Part shown: positions 23,849 to 36,244 of the stretch, piece after piece | Position numbering within the stretch: the first letter of the stretch is position 1 | Layout of the letters: each line of letters opens with the position of its first letter | Origin: DASTPP01 sp035762175 | Lineage (GTDB): Bacteria; Myxococcota_A; Polyangia; Polyangiales; Polyangiaceae | NCBI GenBank assembly: GCA_035762175.1 | Contig: DASTPP010000135.1 | Span: 62,001-126,000, forward strand | Length of the DNA: 64,000 nucleotides | Reading direction: 5' to 3' | Notes under the pieces: model-generated | What the model saw: only the letters and a program-made list of their open reading frames with translations | What the model was told of the DNA's origin: nothing | The model's database searches: none | Made by a program: the position numbers and the translations under genes

Positions 23849-26296
23849 TCAGCCCGAGCGCCTTCGACGTCGCCCGAGCGCCGCGAGCGCCGTCAGGAAG
23901 AACGCCGCCCCCGGCGGCGCGTCGCGGTGCCCCGGCACGGCGCAGCCGCAGCCGTCGTCCTCGTCGCCCGGGGCGCCCGGCGTACCGCCGCCGCTCGCCC
24001 CCGCGCTGCCGGCCCTGGGCGTGCCGCCGCGGCCGCCGCTGCCGCCGCTGCCCGGGCCCGCGCCGCCCTGGCCCGACGTGGGCGAGCCGGACGCGCCCGC
24101 CGAGCTCATGCCCGCGCCGCCGCCGTCGCCACCGACGCCTGCCGCGCCGGCTTCGCCCGCCTCGCCCGCGCCGCCCGCACCGCCTTCGCCGGTGCCGCCC
24201 GCACCGGTTGTGCCGCCCGAGCCCGCGTCGCCGCCCGAGCCGCCGTCGCCGCCCGAGCCGCCATCGCCGCCTGTGCCGCCCGAGCCGCCATCGCCGCCCG
24301 AGCCGGCCGAGCCGCCGTCGCCGCCTGTGCCGCCCGAGCCGCCGTCGCCGCCCGAGCCGCCCGAGCCCGCGTCGCCGCCGACCCCGCCGGCGCCCGCGTC
24401 GCCGCCGCTGCCGGTGCCGCCCGCGCCCGCGCTTCCGCCCGTGCCCGCGCTTCCGCCCGCGCCTGCCGAGCCTCCCGCGCCCGCGCTGCCGGCCGAGCCG
24501 CCGCTGCCGCCCGCGCCCGCGCTTCCGCCCGCGCCGGCTGAGCCGCCTGAGCCTGCGCTGCCGCCCGAGCCTGCGCTGCCGCCCGAGCCGTCGCCGACCG
24601 CTATCTCGATTGCCGTGCCCGTGGCGACGTTGCCGGCGCGGTCGCGGGCGCTCGGCACGAGCGAGAGCGTGGTGCCGGCGGGCTGGGCGGGCAGCTCGGC
24701 GCGGTAGAGATCGCCGCCGACGAAGCGCGCCTTGATGGTGCCGCCGCCCCCGCCCACGATGGTGTAGGCGATCGAGGCGTCGGCCAGGTGCTGGCCGGTC
24801 TCGCTGGTGTGCCCGTCGCGGACGGCGAGGCGCACGACGATCGGCTGGCCGGCCGCGGCCGAGGGCGCCTCGACGGCACGAAAGACGGGCGGGCGCGTGT
24901 CGCGCTTGGACGCGTTGGCGCCGAAGTAGACGCGCTCTTTCCAGTCGCCGAACTCGCCCTGGCCGGTGGCGACGTCGACGATGCCGTCGCCGTTGAGGTC
25001 GCCGACGTCGATGCCGAGCGTCGGGTCGGGCGCCGGGGGGACGCCGTCGGAGACGTAGGCGAACCGGCCGGTGCCGTTGTTGAGCAAAAGCTTCTCGGAC
25101 GAGTTGCCGAGGCTGGCGACGAGCAGATCGTAGTCGCCGTCGTCGTCGACGTCGGCGCACTTGACGCCGTTGTCGTCGGTGTTCGGCTCGCCGAAGATGC
25201 GCGCAGCGGTCTCGTCGGCGAACGTGCCCGCGCCGTCGTTGATCAGCACCTGCGAGCGGTGCCCGCCGCCGGCGTTGGCGCCGGCGTTGTCGAGGAGCAC
25301 GTCGAGGTCGCCGTCGCCGTCGACGTCGCAGGCCTCGGTGTTGTACGAGTAGGGGCCCTGCTTGGGCGGGTAGTTCGCGGTCGCGTCGGTAAAGTTGCCC
25401 GCGCCGTCGTTGACGAAGAGGCGGCTGCGGCCGTTGCGGTTGTTGACGATCAGATCGAGGTCGAAGTCGCCGTCGACGTCGATCAGATCGACGTCGATGG
25501 GCGCCGACGCCTGGCCGACCGGCAGCGGCGCGGGCATCGCCTCGAAGGGCAGCGCGACGAACTTGCCCGTGCCGTCGTTGCGCAAGAGCCTGACGCGCGA
25601 GGGCGCGCCGAACGGAGAGTTGCCCCAGTCGGTGACGGCCAGATCGAGATCGCCGTCGTTGTCGACGTCGCCGAAGTGCGCGGCGCCGGCCCGGCTCGCC
25701 AGCTCGGAGGGCAGGCGCGCCCCGGCCTCGTTGGCGAAGACGCCGGGGGCGGTCTGCACGAAGAGCTTGTCGCGATCGAGCCCGTAGCTGCCCGGCTGGT
25801 AAAGGTCGAGATCGCCGTCGCCGTCGATGTCGCCGAGCGCGACCTGCCGCAGGCGCGAGATCGCCCCGCCGAACGCCGAGGCGTTGACGTCGACGAAGGC
25901 GCCCGAGCCGTCGTTCAGATAGACCGTCGAGGGCTGGGCGTCGGCGGGCTCGTAGAAGCCGCCGCCGTTGGCGAGCAAGAGGTCGAGATCGCCGTCGCCC
26001 TCGAGGTCGGCGAGCACGACGAAGTGCGTGTAACAGCCCGAGCCCCCGCAGGGTTGCGGCTGCGGCAGCGCCGCCGGGGCGAGTTGAAAATAGGGCACGG
26101 CGAGGGCGCGCGCGGGCGCCAAGAGCAGCGCCGCGGCGAGGCTCGCGGCGGCCGCGACCAGGCCGGGCGGGGGGCGCCGGCCGGGGCGGCTCAGGCGGGG
26201 CCCTCGGCTCGCCGGCGGGCGCCCGGGCGGGGGGCTCGCGAGGCCGGGGCGGGGCAAGGCTCGGGACGGCGAAAGGAGATGCGTCGGCTCTCGCAT
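23849..26296 (-). CDS. VCBS/FG-GAP repeat surface protein with MYXO-CTERM-like tail
   Basis: Starting at ATG 26296 (MREPTHLLSPSRALPRPGLA) the product has about 815 residues. A signal peptide core 'LVAAAASLAAALLLAPARA' lies near residue 50, leaving an unusually long N-region. Seven or more FG-GAP/VCBS units follow, each with a DxDGDGDxD calcium-binding loop ('LGDIDGDGDLDLY', 'DVDNDGDLDLAV', 'CADVDDDGDYDLLV'). An Ig-like segment comes near 500-580, then about 190 residues of GSGGDGGSGG stalk. The end is 'DDGCGCAVPGHRD', a hydrophobic stretch and RRRRR, matching the MYXO-CTERM sorting signal (Cys-containing motif, membrane helix, Arg cluster). This predicts a cell-surface beta-propeller of the integrin-alpha type. 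Confidence 0.92.
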   Translation of the reverse strand: MREPTHLLSPSRALPRPGLASPPPGRPPASRGPRLSRPGRRPPPGLVAAAASLAAALLLAPARALAVPYFQLAPAALPQPQPCGGSGCYTHFVVLADLEGDGDLDLLLANGGGFYEPADAQPSTVYLNDGSGAFVDVNASAFGGAISRLRQVALGDIDGDGDLDLYQPGSYGLDRDKLFVQTAPGVFANEAGARLPSELASRAGAAHFGDVDNDGDLDLAVTDWGNSPFGAPSRVRLLRNDGTGKFVALPFEAMPAPLPVGQASAPIDVDLIDVDGDFDLDLIVNNRNGRSRLFVNDGAGNFTDATANYPPKQGPYSYNTEACDVDGDGDLDVLLDNAGANAGGGHRSQVLINDGAGTFADETAARIFGEPNTDDNGVKCADVDDDGDYDLLVASLGNSSEKLLLNNGTGRFAYVSDGVPPAPDPTLGIDVGDLNGDGIVDVATGQGEFGDWKERVYFGANASKRDTRPPVFRAVEAPSAAAGQPIVVRLAVRDGHTSETGQHLADASIAYTIVGGGGGTIKARFVGGDLYRAELPAQPAGTTLSLVPSARDRAGNVATGTAIEIAVGDGSGGSAGSGGSAGSGGSAGAGGSAGAGGSGGSAGSAGAGGSAGAGGSAGTGGSAGAGGTGSGGDAGAGGVGGDAGSGGSGGDGGSGGTGGDGGSAGSGGDGGSGGTGGDGGSGGDGGSGGDAGSGGTTGAGGTGEGGAGGAGEAGEAGAAGVGGDGGGAGMSSAGASGSPTSGQGGAGPGSGGSGGRGGTPRAGSAGASGGGTPGAPGDEDDGCGCAVPGHRDAPPGAAFFLTALAALGRRRRRSG

Positions 26297-26453
26297 GGTA
26301 GGGACAAGCGCTCGCTGGGGTAGAAAGGAAGGCGCCAGCGTGGCCGCGGGGCCCTTCGGCGGCAAGGGGGTGAGGGCCCGGCGGCGAGCTCGAGCGCCGC
26401 TGTCTGCCCCGCGGCCCCGCGGCCGACGGCTTCGCCTTCTCCCTCGTCGAGCG

Positions 26454-27557
26454 TCAGCGGGGGCGATACCAGGCGGGCTCGCGGGTGACGGTGGTGCCGC
26501 CCGTGATCATGGTGCGCATGGCGGGCTCGAAGAAGTGGTAGGGGTGCACGGTCTCGGGGCGCCCGGCGGCTTCGAGCTTGGCCGAGAGGGCGGGGGGTAT
26601 CTCGAACTCGAGCGCGCGCAGGTTCGACTCGAGCTGCTCGGGCTTGGTGGCGCCGATGATGGTCGAGGCGACGCCGGGGCGGCGGGTAACCCAGTTGAGC
26701 GCGACCTGGGCGGGGGGCTTGCCGAGCTCTTGGGCGACCGCGGTCAGGGCGTCGACGATGCCCCAGGCGCGCTCGGTGAAGAGCTTCTCGAAGGCGGGGT
26801 TGCCCGAGTTCTGCTGGCTCGGCAGGCGCCCCTCGCCCGTGGCCGAGATGCCCTCGCGGCGGTACTTGCCCGAGAGCATGCCGCTGGCGAGCGGGCTCCA
26901 GGGGCAGAGGCCGAGGCCCAGCTCGATCGCGGCGGGAATGTGCTCGCGCTCGATGTTGCGCTCGACCAGCGAGTACTCGAGCTGCACGGCGCAGAGCGGC
27001 TCGAAGCTGCGCAGCTCGGCGAGCGTCTGGGCGCGGGCGAGGTACCAGGCGGGCACGTCCGAGAGGCCGATGTGGCGCACTTTGCCCGCGCGCACCAGGC
27101 CGTCGAGCGTGCGCATGACCTCCTCGACGGGGGTGACGCCGTCCCAGGCGTGCAGCCAGTAGAGGTCGACGTAGTCGGTCTTGAGCCGGCGCAGCGAGCC
27201 CTCGAGCGCGCGGTGAATGTTCTTGCGGCCGTTGCCGCCGGCGTTGGGGTCGCCGGGGCTCGCGTTGAAGGTAAACTTGGTGGCGATGACGGCGCGGTCG
27301 CGCCCGCCGCGCTCGCGGAAGTACTCGCCGAGGAACGACTCGCTCGTGCCGCCCGTGTAGCCGTCGGCGGTGTCGATGAAGTTGCCGCCGGCGGCGAGGT
27401 AGCGGTCGAGCAGCTCGAACGAGGTCTCTTTCGGGGCGCCCCAGCCCCACTCGGTGCCGAAGGTCATGGTGCCCAGGCAGAGGGGGCTGACGCGCAGGCC
27501 GCTGCGGCCGAGCAGGCTGTAGCGGGCGAGGCTCGCGATGGTTGCGTCGGTGGTCAT
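26454..27557 (-). CDS. Aldo/keto reductase
   Basis: The 367-residue protein starts at ATG 27557. 'YSLLGRSGLRVSPLCLGTMT' is the standard AKR N-terminus. 'NFIDTADGYTGGTSE' gives the conserved Asp and catalytic Tyr, 'AVIATKFTF' the Lys and 'VDLYWLHAWD' the His. 'LNWVTRRPGVASTIIGATKP' is the NADP-binding helix and loop of the AKR11/12-like group. It reduces aldehydes or ketones with NADPH, substrate unknown. It is divergent from a LysR regulator (start 27677) that presumably controls it, with a 119-bp shared promoter. Confidence 0.93.
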   Translation of the reverse strand: MTTDATIASLARYSLLGRSGLRVSPLCLGTMTFGTEWGWGAPKETSFELLDRYLAAGGNFIDTADGYTGGTSESFLGEYFRERGGRDRAVIATKFTFNASPGDPNAGGNGRKNIHRALEGSLRRLKTDYVDLYWLHAWDGVTPVEEVMRTLDGLVRAGKVRHIGLSDVPAWYLARAQTLAELRSFEPLCAVQLEYSLVERNIEREHIPAAIELGLGLCPWSPLASGMLSGKYRREGISATGEGRLPSQQNSGNPAFEKLFTERAWGIVDALTAVAQELGKPPAQVALNWVTRRPGVASTIIGATKPEQLESNLRALEFEIPPALSAKLEAAGRPETVHPYHFFEPAMRTMITGGTTVTREPAWYRPR

Positions 27558-27676
27558 GGAGGGTCTCCTCGGGGGGGCGCCGCGGCGGTGGCGGCGTCGC
27601 GGGTCAGACCTTGGCGCGCCGGCCTCCCCGGCGGAAGGCCCTTGTGTGTCGATGGGTTTTGAAGAAAATCTTACGA

Positions 27677-28591
27677 ATGCGCTCGCTCGCGGGCCTGCAG
27701 GCCTTTCTGGCGGTGGCCGAGCGGGGCGGCTTCACGGCCGCGGCGGCCTCGCTCGGGGTGTCGGCGTCGGCGGTGAGCCAGGCGGTGCGCCGGCTCGAAG
27801 ACGAGCTCGGGGTGACCTTGCTCGCGCGCACGACCCGCAGCGTGGGCCTGACCGAGGCGGGGCGGCGGCTGGTCGGCCGGGTGGGCCCGGCGCTCCGGCA
27901 GGCGGTCGCGGCCCTCGACGAGGCGGGGGCCGAGGGCGGGGTGGCGGGGCTCTTGCGCCTGACCGTGCCGAGCATCGCGCTCGACGCGGTGGTGGCGCCG
28001 GCGCTGCCGGGGCTGGTCGCGGCGCACCCGCGGCTCACGATCGAAGTGTCGGTCGACAACCGCCTGGTCGACGTCGTGGCGGGCGGCTACGACGCGGGCA
28101 TTCGGCTGGGCGAGGCGATCGAGCGCGACATGGTGGCGGCGCGGCTGACCGGGCCCTTTCGCTTCGTGGTCGTGGGGGCGCCCTCGTACCTCGCCGCGTG
28201 GGGCCGCCCCGCGTCGCCGCAGGCGCTGCGGCGGCATCGTTGCATCGTCTTTCGGGCGCCCTCGACGGGCGCCCTGCTCCGCTGGGATCTTGAACGCCAA
28301 GGCCGCAGCTACGAGGTGGCGGTCGAGGGCCCCCTCATCAGCGACAGCGCCGAGCTGATGCTGCGGGCGGCGCGCGACGGGCTGGGCCTCGCCTATCTGT
28401 ATGAGCCCATGGCGGCGGCCGACCTCGCCCGGGGGGCCCTCGCGATCGTGCTCGAAGAGTACGCGCCCGAGGTGCCGGGCTTCTTTCTGTACTTTCCGCG
28501 GAGCGCGCGAAACGAGCCCAAGCTACGGGCCTTTCTCGCGCACGCCCGCCGCGCCTCGGGGCTCGCCGGGGGGCCGCCCGCGCCCGTCTGA
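27677..28591 (+). CDS. LysR-family transcriptional regulator
   Basis: The 304-residue product starts at ATG 27677 (MRSLAGLQAFLAVAERGGFT). 'GVSASAVSQAVRRLEDELG' and 'LLARTTRSVGLTEAGRRL' are the helix-turn-helix and wing. The effector domain has 'RLTIEVSVDNRLVDVVAGGY' and 'GIRLGEAIERDMVAARL'. The longer frame from 27542 overlaps the promoter of the divergent reductase and encodes Arg/Gly-rich sequence, so the later ATG is preferred. A small dyad AAGAAAATCTT at 27662-27672 sits just before the start and could be an operator. It probably regulates the adjacent aldo/keto reductase. Confidence 0.92.
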   Translation: MRSLAGLQAFLAVAERGGFTAAAASLGVSASAVSQAVRRLEDELGVTLLARTTRSVGLTEAGRRLVGRVGPALRQAVAALDEAGAEGGVAGLLRLTVPSIALDAVVAPALPGLVAAHPRLTIEVSVDNRLVDVVAGGYDAGIRLGEAIERDMVAARLTGPFRFVVVGAPSYLAAWGRPASPQALRRHRCIVFRAPSTGALLRWDLERQGRSYEVAVEGPLISDSAELMLRAARDGLGLAYLYEPMAAADLARGALAIVLEEYAPEVPGFFLYFPRSARNEPKLRAFLAHARRASGLAGGPPAPV

Positions 28592-29039
28592 CGTGCTGGC
28601 CCCGGGGCGGCCGGGGAGGGGGGCGCGAACGGGGCTAGCTCGAACCCCCGAACCGAGCCCGCGAGGGTTTTATCTCGCGTAGTACGTTCTGATGGTCCCC
28701 ATCGCCGGTCGAACACCGCTGTTGCCTCGGCGATGGGTACCCATCAGGGGTTGTACTCGCGGTGTAAGGTTCGTGGTTTTCAACCGTCGCCGGTTGATAC
28801 AAGAAAATAACAAATTGTTGGGTCGGGGGGGGCGAATCTACTAACTTTAGTTACCCAGGCGATGGTGACCATCGCGGTTCTATTACCGGTAATAGATTGG
28901 GCGATGGTCGGGTAGGCTCGGGGTAACGACCGAGGTCGAGGGGGCGATGGTCAGGTAGGGGGGGGCCAACAGACGAGCTCGATCGAAGCGAGCGGCGCTG
29001 ACCTCCGCGTGTCCCGCGATCGGCACCCCCTGGCGGTCG
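28592..29039. other. 448-bp gene-free, AT-richer island rich in palindromes
   Basis: No coding sequence is credible here. Base composition drops sharply compared with both neighbours (for example 28795-28860 contains AAGAAAATAACAAATTG). Between 28691 and 28959 there are at least five palindromes and six GGCGATGG-type motifs (listed separately). The region lies between the LysR stop and the stop of a SnoaL-like lipoprotein gene on the minus strand. Confidence 0.8.
28691..28959. repeat. Palindrome cluster with recurring GGCGATGG motif
   Basis: The palindromes are GATGG-TCC-CCATC at 28691-28703, perfect GATGGGTACCCATC at 28732-28745, TCAACCG-TCGC-CGGTTGA at 28780-28797, GCGATGGT-G-ACCATCGC at 28859-28875 and perfect CTATTACCGGTAATAG at 28880-28895. 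GGCGATGG occurs at 28729, 28858, 28900 and 28943, and inverted at 28699. The last two are part of an 18-bp direct repeat GGGCGATGGTC(G/A)GGTAGG, 43 bp apart. This looks like a multi-site protein-binding region. Confidence 0.85.
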
Positions 29040-29606
29040 CTAAACCCCACGAAATAAAAGGTCGTTTGGGGCGCCCGCCAGGCCGAGTTGGACGAGCAAC
29101 TCGTAGTTGTCGTAAAACTCGTGGAACTCGGCGATGCGATCGCCCTCGAAGCGCACGAGGGCGACCCAGTCTTGTGCCATGCGGCGGCCGGTCGGCGGCA
29201 CGACGGCGCCGCCGAACTCGATGGGCCCGAGCATGGTGCCCGTCTGCCCGATGCGCACCACCAGGCGGTCGCCGGCGCCGAAGGCGTCGCGCAGCGTGAG
29301 CGTGTAATCGGGGAACGCGCGGTGCAACTCTTCGATGCCGGCGCGCAGCGCGGGCGCGCCGACGAGCGGGGCGCCGAGGCCGGGCGCGGTGCGGACGACG
29401 CCGGGCGTGTGCAGGGCCTCCCAGGCGTCCCAGTCGTGGGCGTTGTTGGCCGCGATGCGGCGCTCGAGGACGGCGACGTGGGCGGCGACGACGTCGGCGG
29501 ACGAGGCTTCGGGCGCGACCGAGGTCGTGGGCGCGTCCGTCGGGTCTTCGGCGCAGGCGGGGGCGAAGGCGAGGGCGAGGGCGAGGGCGAGGCGACGGAT
29601 CGACAT
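29040..29606 (-). CDS. SnoaL-like ester cyclase lipoprotein
   Basis: The 188-residue product starts at ATG 29606 (MSIRRLALALALAFAPACAE). The short signal peptide ends in the lipobox APAC with Cys near residue 18. Residues 45-180 match the SnoaL-like polyketide cyclase/ester cyclase group: 'LERRIAANNAHDWDAWEALH', 'RAGIEELHRAFPDYTLTLRD', 'DWVALVRFEGDRIAEFHEFY', then DNYELLVQLG at the end. The catalytic role in this envelope context is unknown. The frame continues upstream to 29690 but gives Arg-rich non-signal sequence. It is followed on the same strand, upstream, by an AraC regulator whose stop is 112 bp away. Confidence 0.88.
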   Translation of the reverse strand: MSIRRLALALALAFAPACAEDPTDAPTTSVAPEASSADVVAAHVAVLERRIAANNAHDWDAWEALHTPGVVRTAPGLGAPLVGAPALRAGIEELHRAFPDYTLTLRDAFGAGDRLVVRIGQTGTMLGPIEFGGAVVPPTGRRMAQDWVALVRFEGDRIAEFHEFYDNYELLVQLGLAGAPNDLLFRGV

Positions 29607-29718
29607 GGGGCAGGCTCCGTGGATGGGGGGGGCGGGCCGGTGCGGCCGGCGCGCCGCGCGCCGCCGCCACCGTCTCGACCCACCCACCATGCGCCGCGCC
29701 CCCGGGCCGGGCCGTGGC

Positions 29719-30780
29719 CTAACGCGACAAGCCTTTGTCTCCCGGCGCCATCCGGCGCGCCGCGCGAAAGGCCGCCGGGGTCGTGCCCGTCCAGCGGCGG
29801 AAGGCGCGGTGGAAGTTGCTCGGGTCGGAGAAGCCGAGCAGAAAGCCGACTTCGGCCAGCGCGAGCCGGTCGTCGGCGAGGTAGCGCTCGGCGTACGCCC
29901 GGCGCACGCCGTCGGCCAAGGCCTGAAAGCTCGTGCCCGCCTCGGCCAGGCGGCGTTGCAGGGTGCGCGGGCTCAGGCCGAGCTGGGCGGCGACCGGCTC
30001 GAGGTCGGGGGCGCCGCGCTCCATCGCGCGCGCGACGGCGCGCTCGACGCTGGCCGTGAGGGGGTCGTCGGCCTCGCCGAGCCGCTCGAGCGCGCCGCGC
30101 GCGTAGGCATCGAGGTAGGTCAAGACCCCGGCCTGCGCCTCGCGCACGGGCAGCGCGAGCACGTCGGCGCCGAGCACGACCGAGGTCTCGGGCCGGCGGA
30201 AGCGGGGCGCGACGCCGAAGATGCGTCGGTGCTCGTCGGCGCGCGCCGGCTTCGCGTGGCGGAAGTCGACGCCGCGGGGCGCCCACGCGACGCCCGTGAC
30301 CACGCGGCCGAGCACGACCACGGCGGCGGCGGAGAACTCGGCGACGTGGCGAGGCCACTCGTGCGTCAGGCCGCGGCAGCCCGGGTAGACGCGCACGCCG
30401 TCGCCCTCGCGCTCGAGCTCGACGCGGCCGGCGTCGTGCAAGAGGCGCGAGTAGGCGACGACGCGCTCGAGCCCCTGGCCGAAGGTCGCGCTCTTGGCGA
30501 CGAGGTGGCCGACGACGTCGAGCGCGTCGAAGTCGAGGCGCTCGGCGAAGTGCAGCCCGAAGTCGTCGTCGCCCGAGGCCGCCGCGAGCCGGGCCCAGAG
30601 TCGGTTATACGTCGCCTGGGTCACGCGCGCCTCGGCGCCCGCGAGGGCCGAGGGCTCGAGGCTGACGGCGGCGAGCGCCTCGGCCGCGGGCACGCCGCGC
30701 GCCTCGGCGTACGCCACGAGGCCGCGCACGGCGCTCGCGGCGACGGTGAACGTCGCGTCGGCTCGCTCGACGGGGGCCAC
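29719..30780 (-). CDS. AraC-family transcriptional regulator
   Basis: The 353-residue protein begins MAPVERADATFTVAASAVRG. Residues 10-200 match the arabinose-binding-like N-terminal domain of OruR/ArgR-type AraC regulators ('VTQATYNRLWARLAAASGDD', 'FGLHFAERLDFDALDVVGHL'). The C-terminal HTH_18 domain spans about 250-345, with 'VAAQLGLSPRTLQRRLAEAG' and 'EVGFLLGFSDPSNFHRAFRR' as its two helix-turn-helix units, followed by the usual 'WTGTTPAAFRA'. It is upstream of, and on the same strand as, the SnoaL-like lipoprotein gene, a possible target. It is divergent from a truncated LysR gene. Confidence 0.94.
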   Translation of the reverse strand: MAPVERADATFTVAASAVRGLVAYAEARGVPAAEALAAVSLEPSALAGAEARVTQATYNRLWARLAAASGDDDFGLHFAERLDFDALDVVGHLVAKSATFGQGLERVVAYSRLLHDAGRVELEREGDGVRVYPGCRGLTHEWPRHVAEFSAAAVVVLGRVVTGVAWAPRGVDFRHAKPARADEHRRIFGVAPRFRRPETSVVLGADVLALPVREAQAGVLTYLDAYARGALERLGEADDPLTASVERAVARAMERGAPDLEPVAAQLGLSPRTLQRRLAEAGTSFQALADGVRRAYAERYLADDRLALAEVGFLLGFSDPSNFHRAFRRWTGTTPAAFRAARRMAPGDKGLSR

Positions 30781-30957
30781 GTAGGGTCTCCTACCGCCCC
30801 GTCACTCGCCGGGCAAGGCGCCCCCTCGCGCGGCGCGGTCGCCTCGCGCGCTGGCTTTCGCGCGGGCCTCGTTCGACCCGTCGTCGTCGCCGCTCGGGCG
30901 CGGCCCGGGCGACGGGCCCTTGCTGCGCCGCGCGCGCCGGCGCACGGGTACGCCCCC

Positions 30958-31377
30958 GTGGCGCAGGTCGGCCGCATCGAAGAGATCGAGGTGTTCCTCG
31001 CGGCGGCGGAGAAGGGGAGCCTCTCCGCCGCCGCGCGCGACCTCAAGCTGACGCCCTCGGCCGTCAGCAAGCAGATCGCGCGCCTCGAAGCGCGCCTCGG
31101 CGTCCGGCTCCTCAACCGCACCACGCGCCGGCTCGTGCTCACCCCCGAGGGCGACCGCTACTGCCGCGCCTGCCGTCAGCTCGTCGAAGACCTCGACGGG
31201 CTCGAGCGCGGCCTCGCCCGGGCAGCCGAGGCCCCGGCCGGCGACCTGCGGGTGACGTGCTCGGTGCCCTTCGGCGTCCACCAGGTCGTTCCCCTCGTCC
31301 CCGAGTTCCTCGAGCGCTACCCGGGGGTGAGGCTCACGCTCTCGCTATCGTTTGAAGCGGGGGGCAGGCGCGGGTGA
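30958..31377 (+). pseudogene. Truncated LysR-family regulator (N-terminal part only)
   Basis: From GTG 30958 the frame encodes about 139 residues. A complete LysR DNA-binding domain ('VGRIEEIEVFLAAAEKGSLS', 'KLTPSAVSKQIARLEARLG', 'LLNRTTRRLVLTPEGDRY') is followed by the first effector-domain strand ('DLRVTCSVPFGVHQVVPLVP'). It ends abruptly after 'YPGVRLTLSLSFEAGGRRG', where normal members continue into VVDLVxEGFD. About 160 C-terminal residues are absent from all frames downstream. The DNA-binding half looks intact, so a residual DNA-binding peptide is possible, but a pseudogene is more likely. Divergent from the AraC gene. Confidence 0.85.
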
Positions 31378-31811
31378 CGTCGCTGCCTGATTCTCACCCC
31401 TACCCGCAGGAAACAACGAGGGGCTGGGCCGTTTTGCGCGTGGCCCTCGCCCCCATCTCGAGCAGAGCGCTCGGCCCTCACGCGGCGCTCGAGCCAGTAC
31501 GCCCGGCGAGGGCGGGGGGCGGCAACGATGGCCGCATCGCCACCGGCCGCTCAGCACGGCGGCCAGTGGCGATGGGGCAGGCTCGGCCCGTTCAGCCTTC
31601 GTCGCTGGGCACCGGCCGGGGGGGCCACGTGGCCCACGCGGTCAAGTGCAATGTGGTTTTGCGAATAAACGGATGGCAAATGGCAGCGCGCGATAGAACG
31701 CACTGGGCCTGCCGACGAGGCGATGCGCTCGCGCCGAAGCGTCGCTCGCCGCCGTGGCGAGGAGCGGTCGAGTCGCTCGAAGGCGGTCTGGGGGGCGTGG
31801 GCGCGCGTCGT
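31378..31811. other. 434-bp gene-free region between LysR relic and kinase-ATPase stop
   Basis: I see no gene here; the missing LysR C-terminus is not recoverable. It contains a 16-bp stem-loop (31535-31574) and an AT-richer patch around 31640-31700. The 3' end of the minus-strand kinase-ATPase gene is at 31812. Confidence 0.6.
31535..31574. terminator. 16-bp stem-loop containing the GGCGATG motif
   Basis: Arms at 31535-31550 (CATCGCCACCGGCCGC) and 31559-31574 pair with one mismatch around an 8-nt loop. It lies between a plus-strand relic and the 3' end of a minus-strand gene, so a bidirectional terminator is plausible. The arm end CATCGCC/GGCGATG matches the motif repeated at 28691-28959. 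Confidence 0.5.
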
Positions 31812-35492
<3,681 letters not shown>

Positions 35493-35534
35493 CGCGCCGA
35501 CCCCGCCGGCTCGCCCGCCCCCTCGGGCCGCCCC

Positions 35535-35747
35535 TCAGACACCGCCCGCCCGCTTGCGCTGCTGCCAACACGAGGCACAGAACCACTCGAGCACCGGCCG
35601 CTCGCCCCGGTCGCGCCTTTTGACGCAGCGCCAACCATGCCGCTGGCTGATGAGCGTGTGCGCGCTCTCGGTCTTCGGGGCCGGGGCCTTGCACCGCACG
35701 CAAAAGCGGCCGGGGCTGCCGGCGGGGGCGTCACTATTCATGGCCAT
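35535..35747 (-). CDS. Small zinc-ribbon-like protein (70 aa)
   Basis: Starting at ATG 35747 (MAMNSDAPAG), the product holds 'GRFCVRCKAPAP' and 'LEWFCASCWQQRKR', two CxxC knuckles about 42 residues apart, with an extra Cys in 'GWRCVKRRDRG'. This is a typical treble-clef or zinc-ribbon spacing. Tryptophan content and conserved Cys make a chance frame unlikely. It lies between the cupin gene and the kinase-ATPase, 44 and 42 bp away, all on the minus strand, so co-transcription is likely. Role unknown; it could be a small adaptor or nucleic-acid binder. Confidence 0.75.
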   Translation of the reverse strand: MAMNSDAPAGSPGRFCVRCKAPAPKTESAHTLISQRHGWRCVKRRDRGERPVLEWFCASCWQQRKRAGGV

Positions 35748-35791
35748 GAGACCCTACCCGACACATCGATGCGACCGGGCGTGGCGGCCGC

Positions 35792-36157
35792 TCAGCCCCC
35801 GTCGCGGTGGACGGTCGCGGGCGAGAAGGCCGGCAGGCAGACGGCGACGTACTCGGCGCCCTCGTCGTGCGGGCTGCTGTAGCGCACCCACTCGCCGCCC
35901 TCGACGAGCACGGCCGAGCCCGCGGCGACGTCGAGCGAGCCGCCCTCGAACTCGACCCGCAGCGTGCCGCGCAAGACGACGGTGTACTCGTCGAACTCGG
36001 GCCGCTGCCCGGGCTCGACCCAGCCCGCGGGCGAGCGCATGTGCGCGACGCTGACGCGCGCCTCGCCCGTGTTCACGCGGCCGACGTACTCGTCGATGAT
36101 CTTCGGCTTGTTGCCGGCCGCCTCGATGCGCGTCGGCCTTTCGATGAGTCGGGGCAT
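35792..36157 (-). CDS. Cupin-domain protein
   Basis: This 121-residue single-domain cupin begins MPRLIERPTRIEAAGNKPKI. 'PGQRPEFDEYTVVLRGTLRV' corresponds to cupin motif 1, with His positions partly replaced by Pro/Glu (P-G-x-x-x-E-F-D-E). 'AGSAVLVEGGEWVRYSSPHD' is the motif 2 region. The reduced His set suggests it may not bind a catalytic metal. Such small proteins often act as ligand sensors or isomerases. First of three closely spaced minus-strand genes ending with the kinase-ATPase, so a sensory role is a reasonable inference. Confidence 0.88.
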   Translation of the reverse strand: MPRLIERPTRIEAAGNKPKIIDEYVGRVNTGEARVSVAHMRSPAGWVEPGQRPEFDEYTVVLRGTLRVEFEGGSLDVAAGSAVLVEGGEWVRYSSPHDEGAEYVAVCLPAFSPATVHRDGG

Positions 36158-36244
36158 GGCCTCACCTTCTGTTGACGTTGGCGTTGACGTTGGCGCCCGC
36201 GTGGGAGTGCTTGCCCGCGGCCGCGTCGGCGCCCGTGGTCGCGC

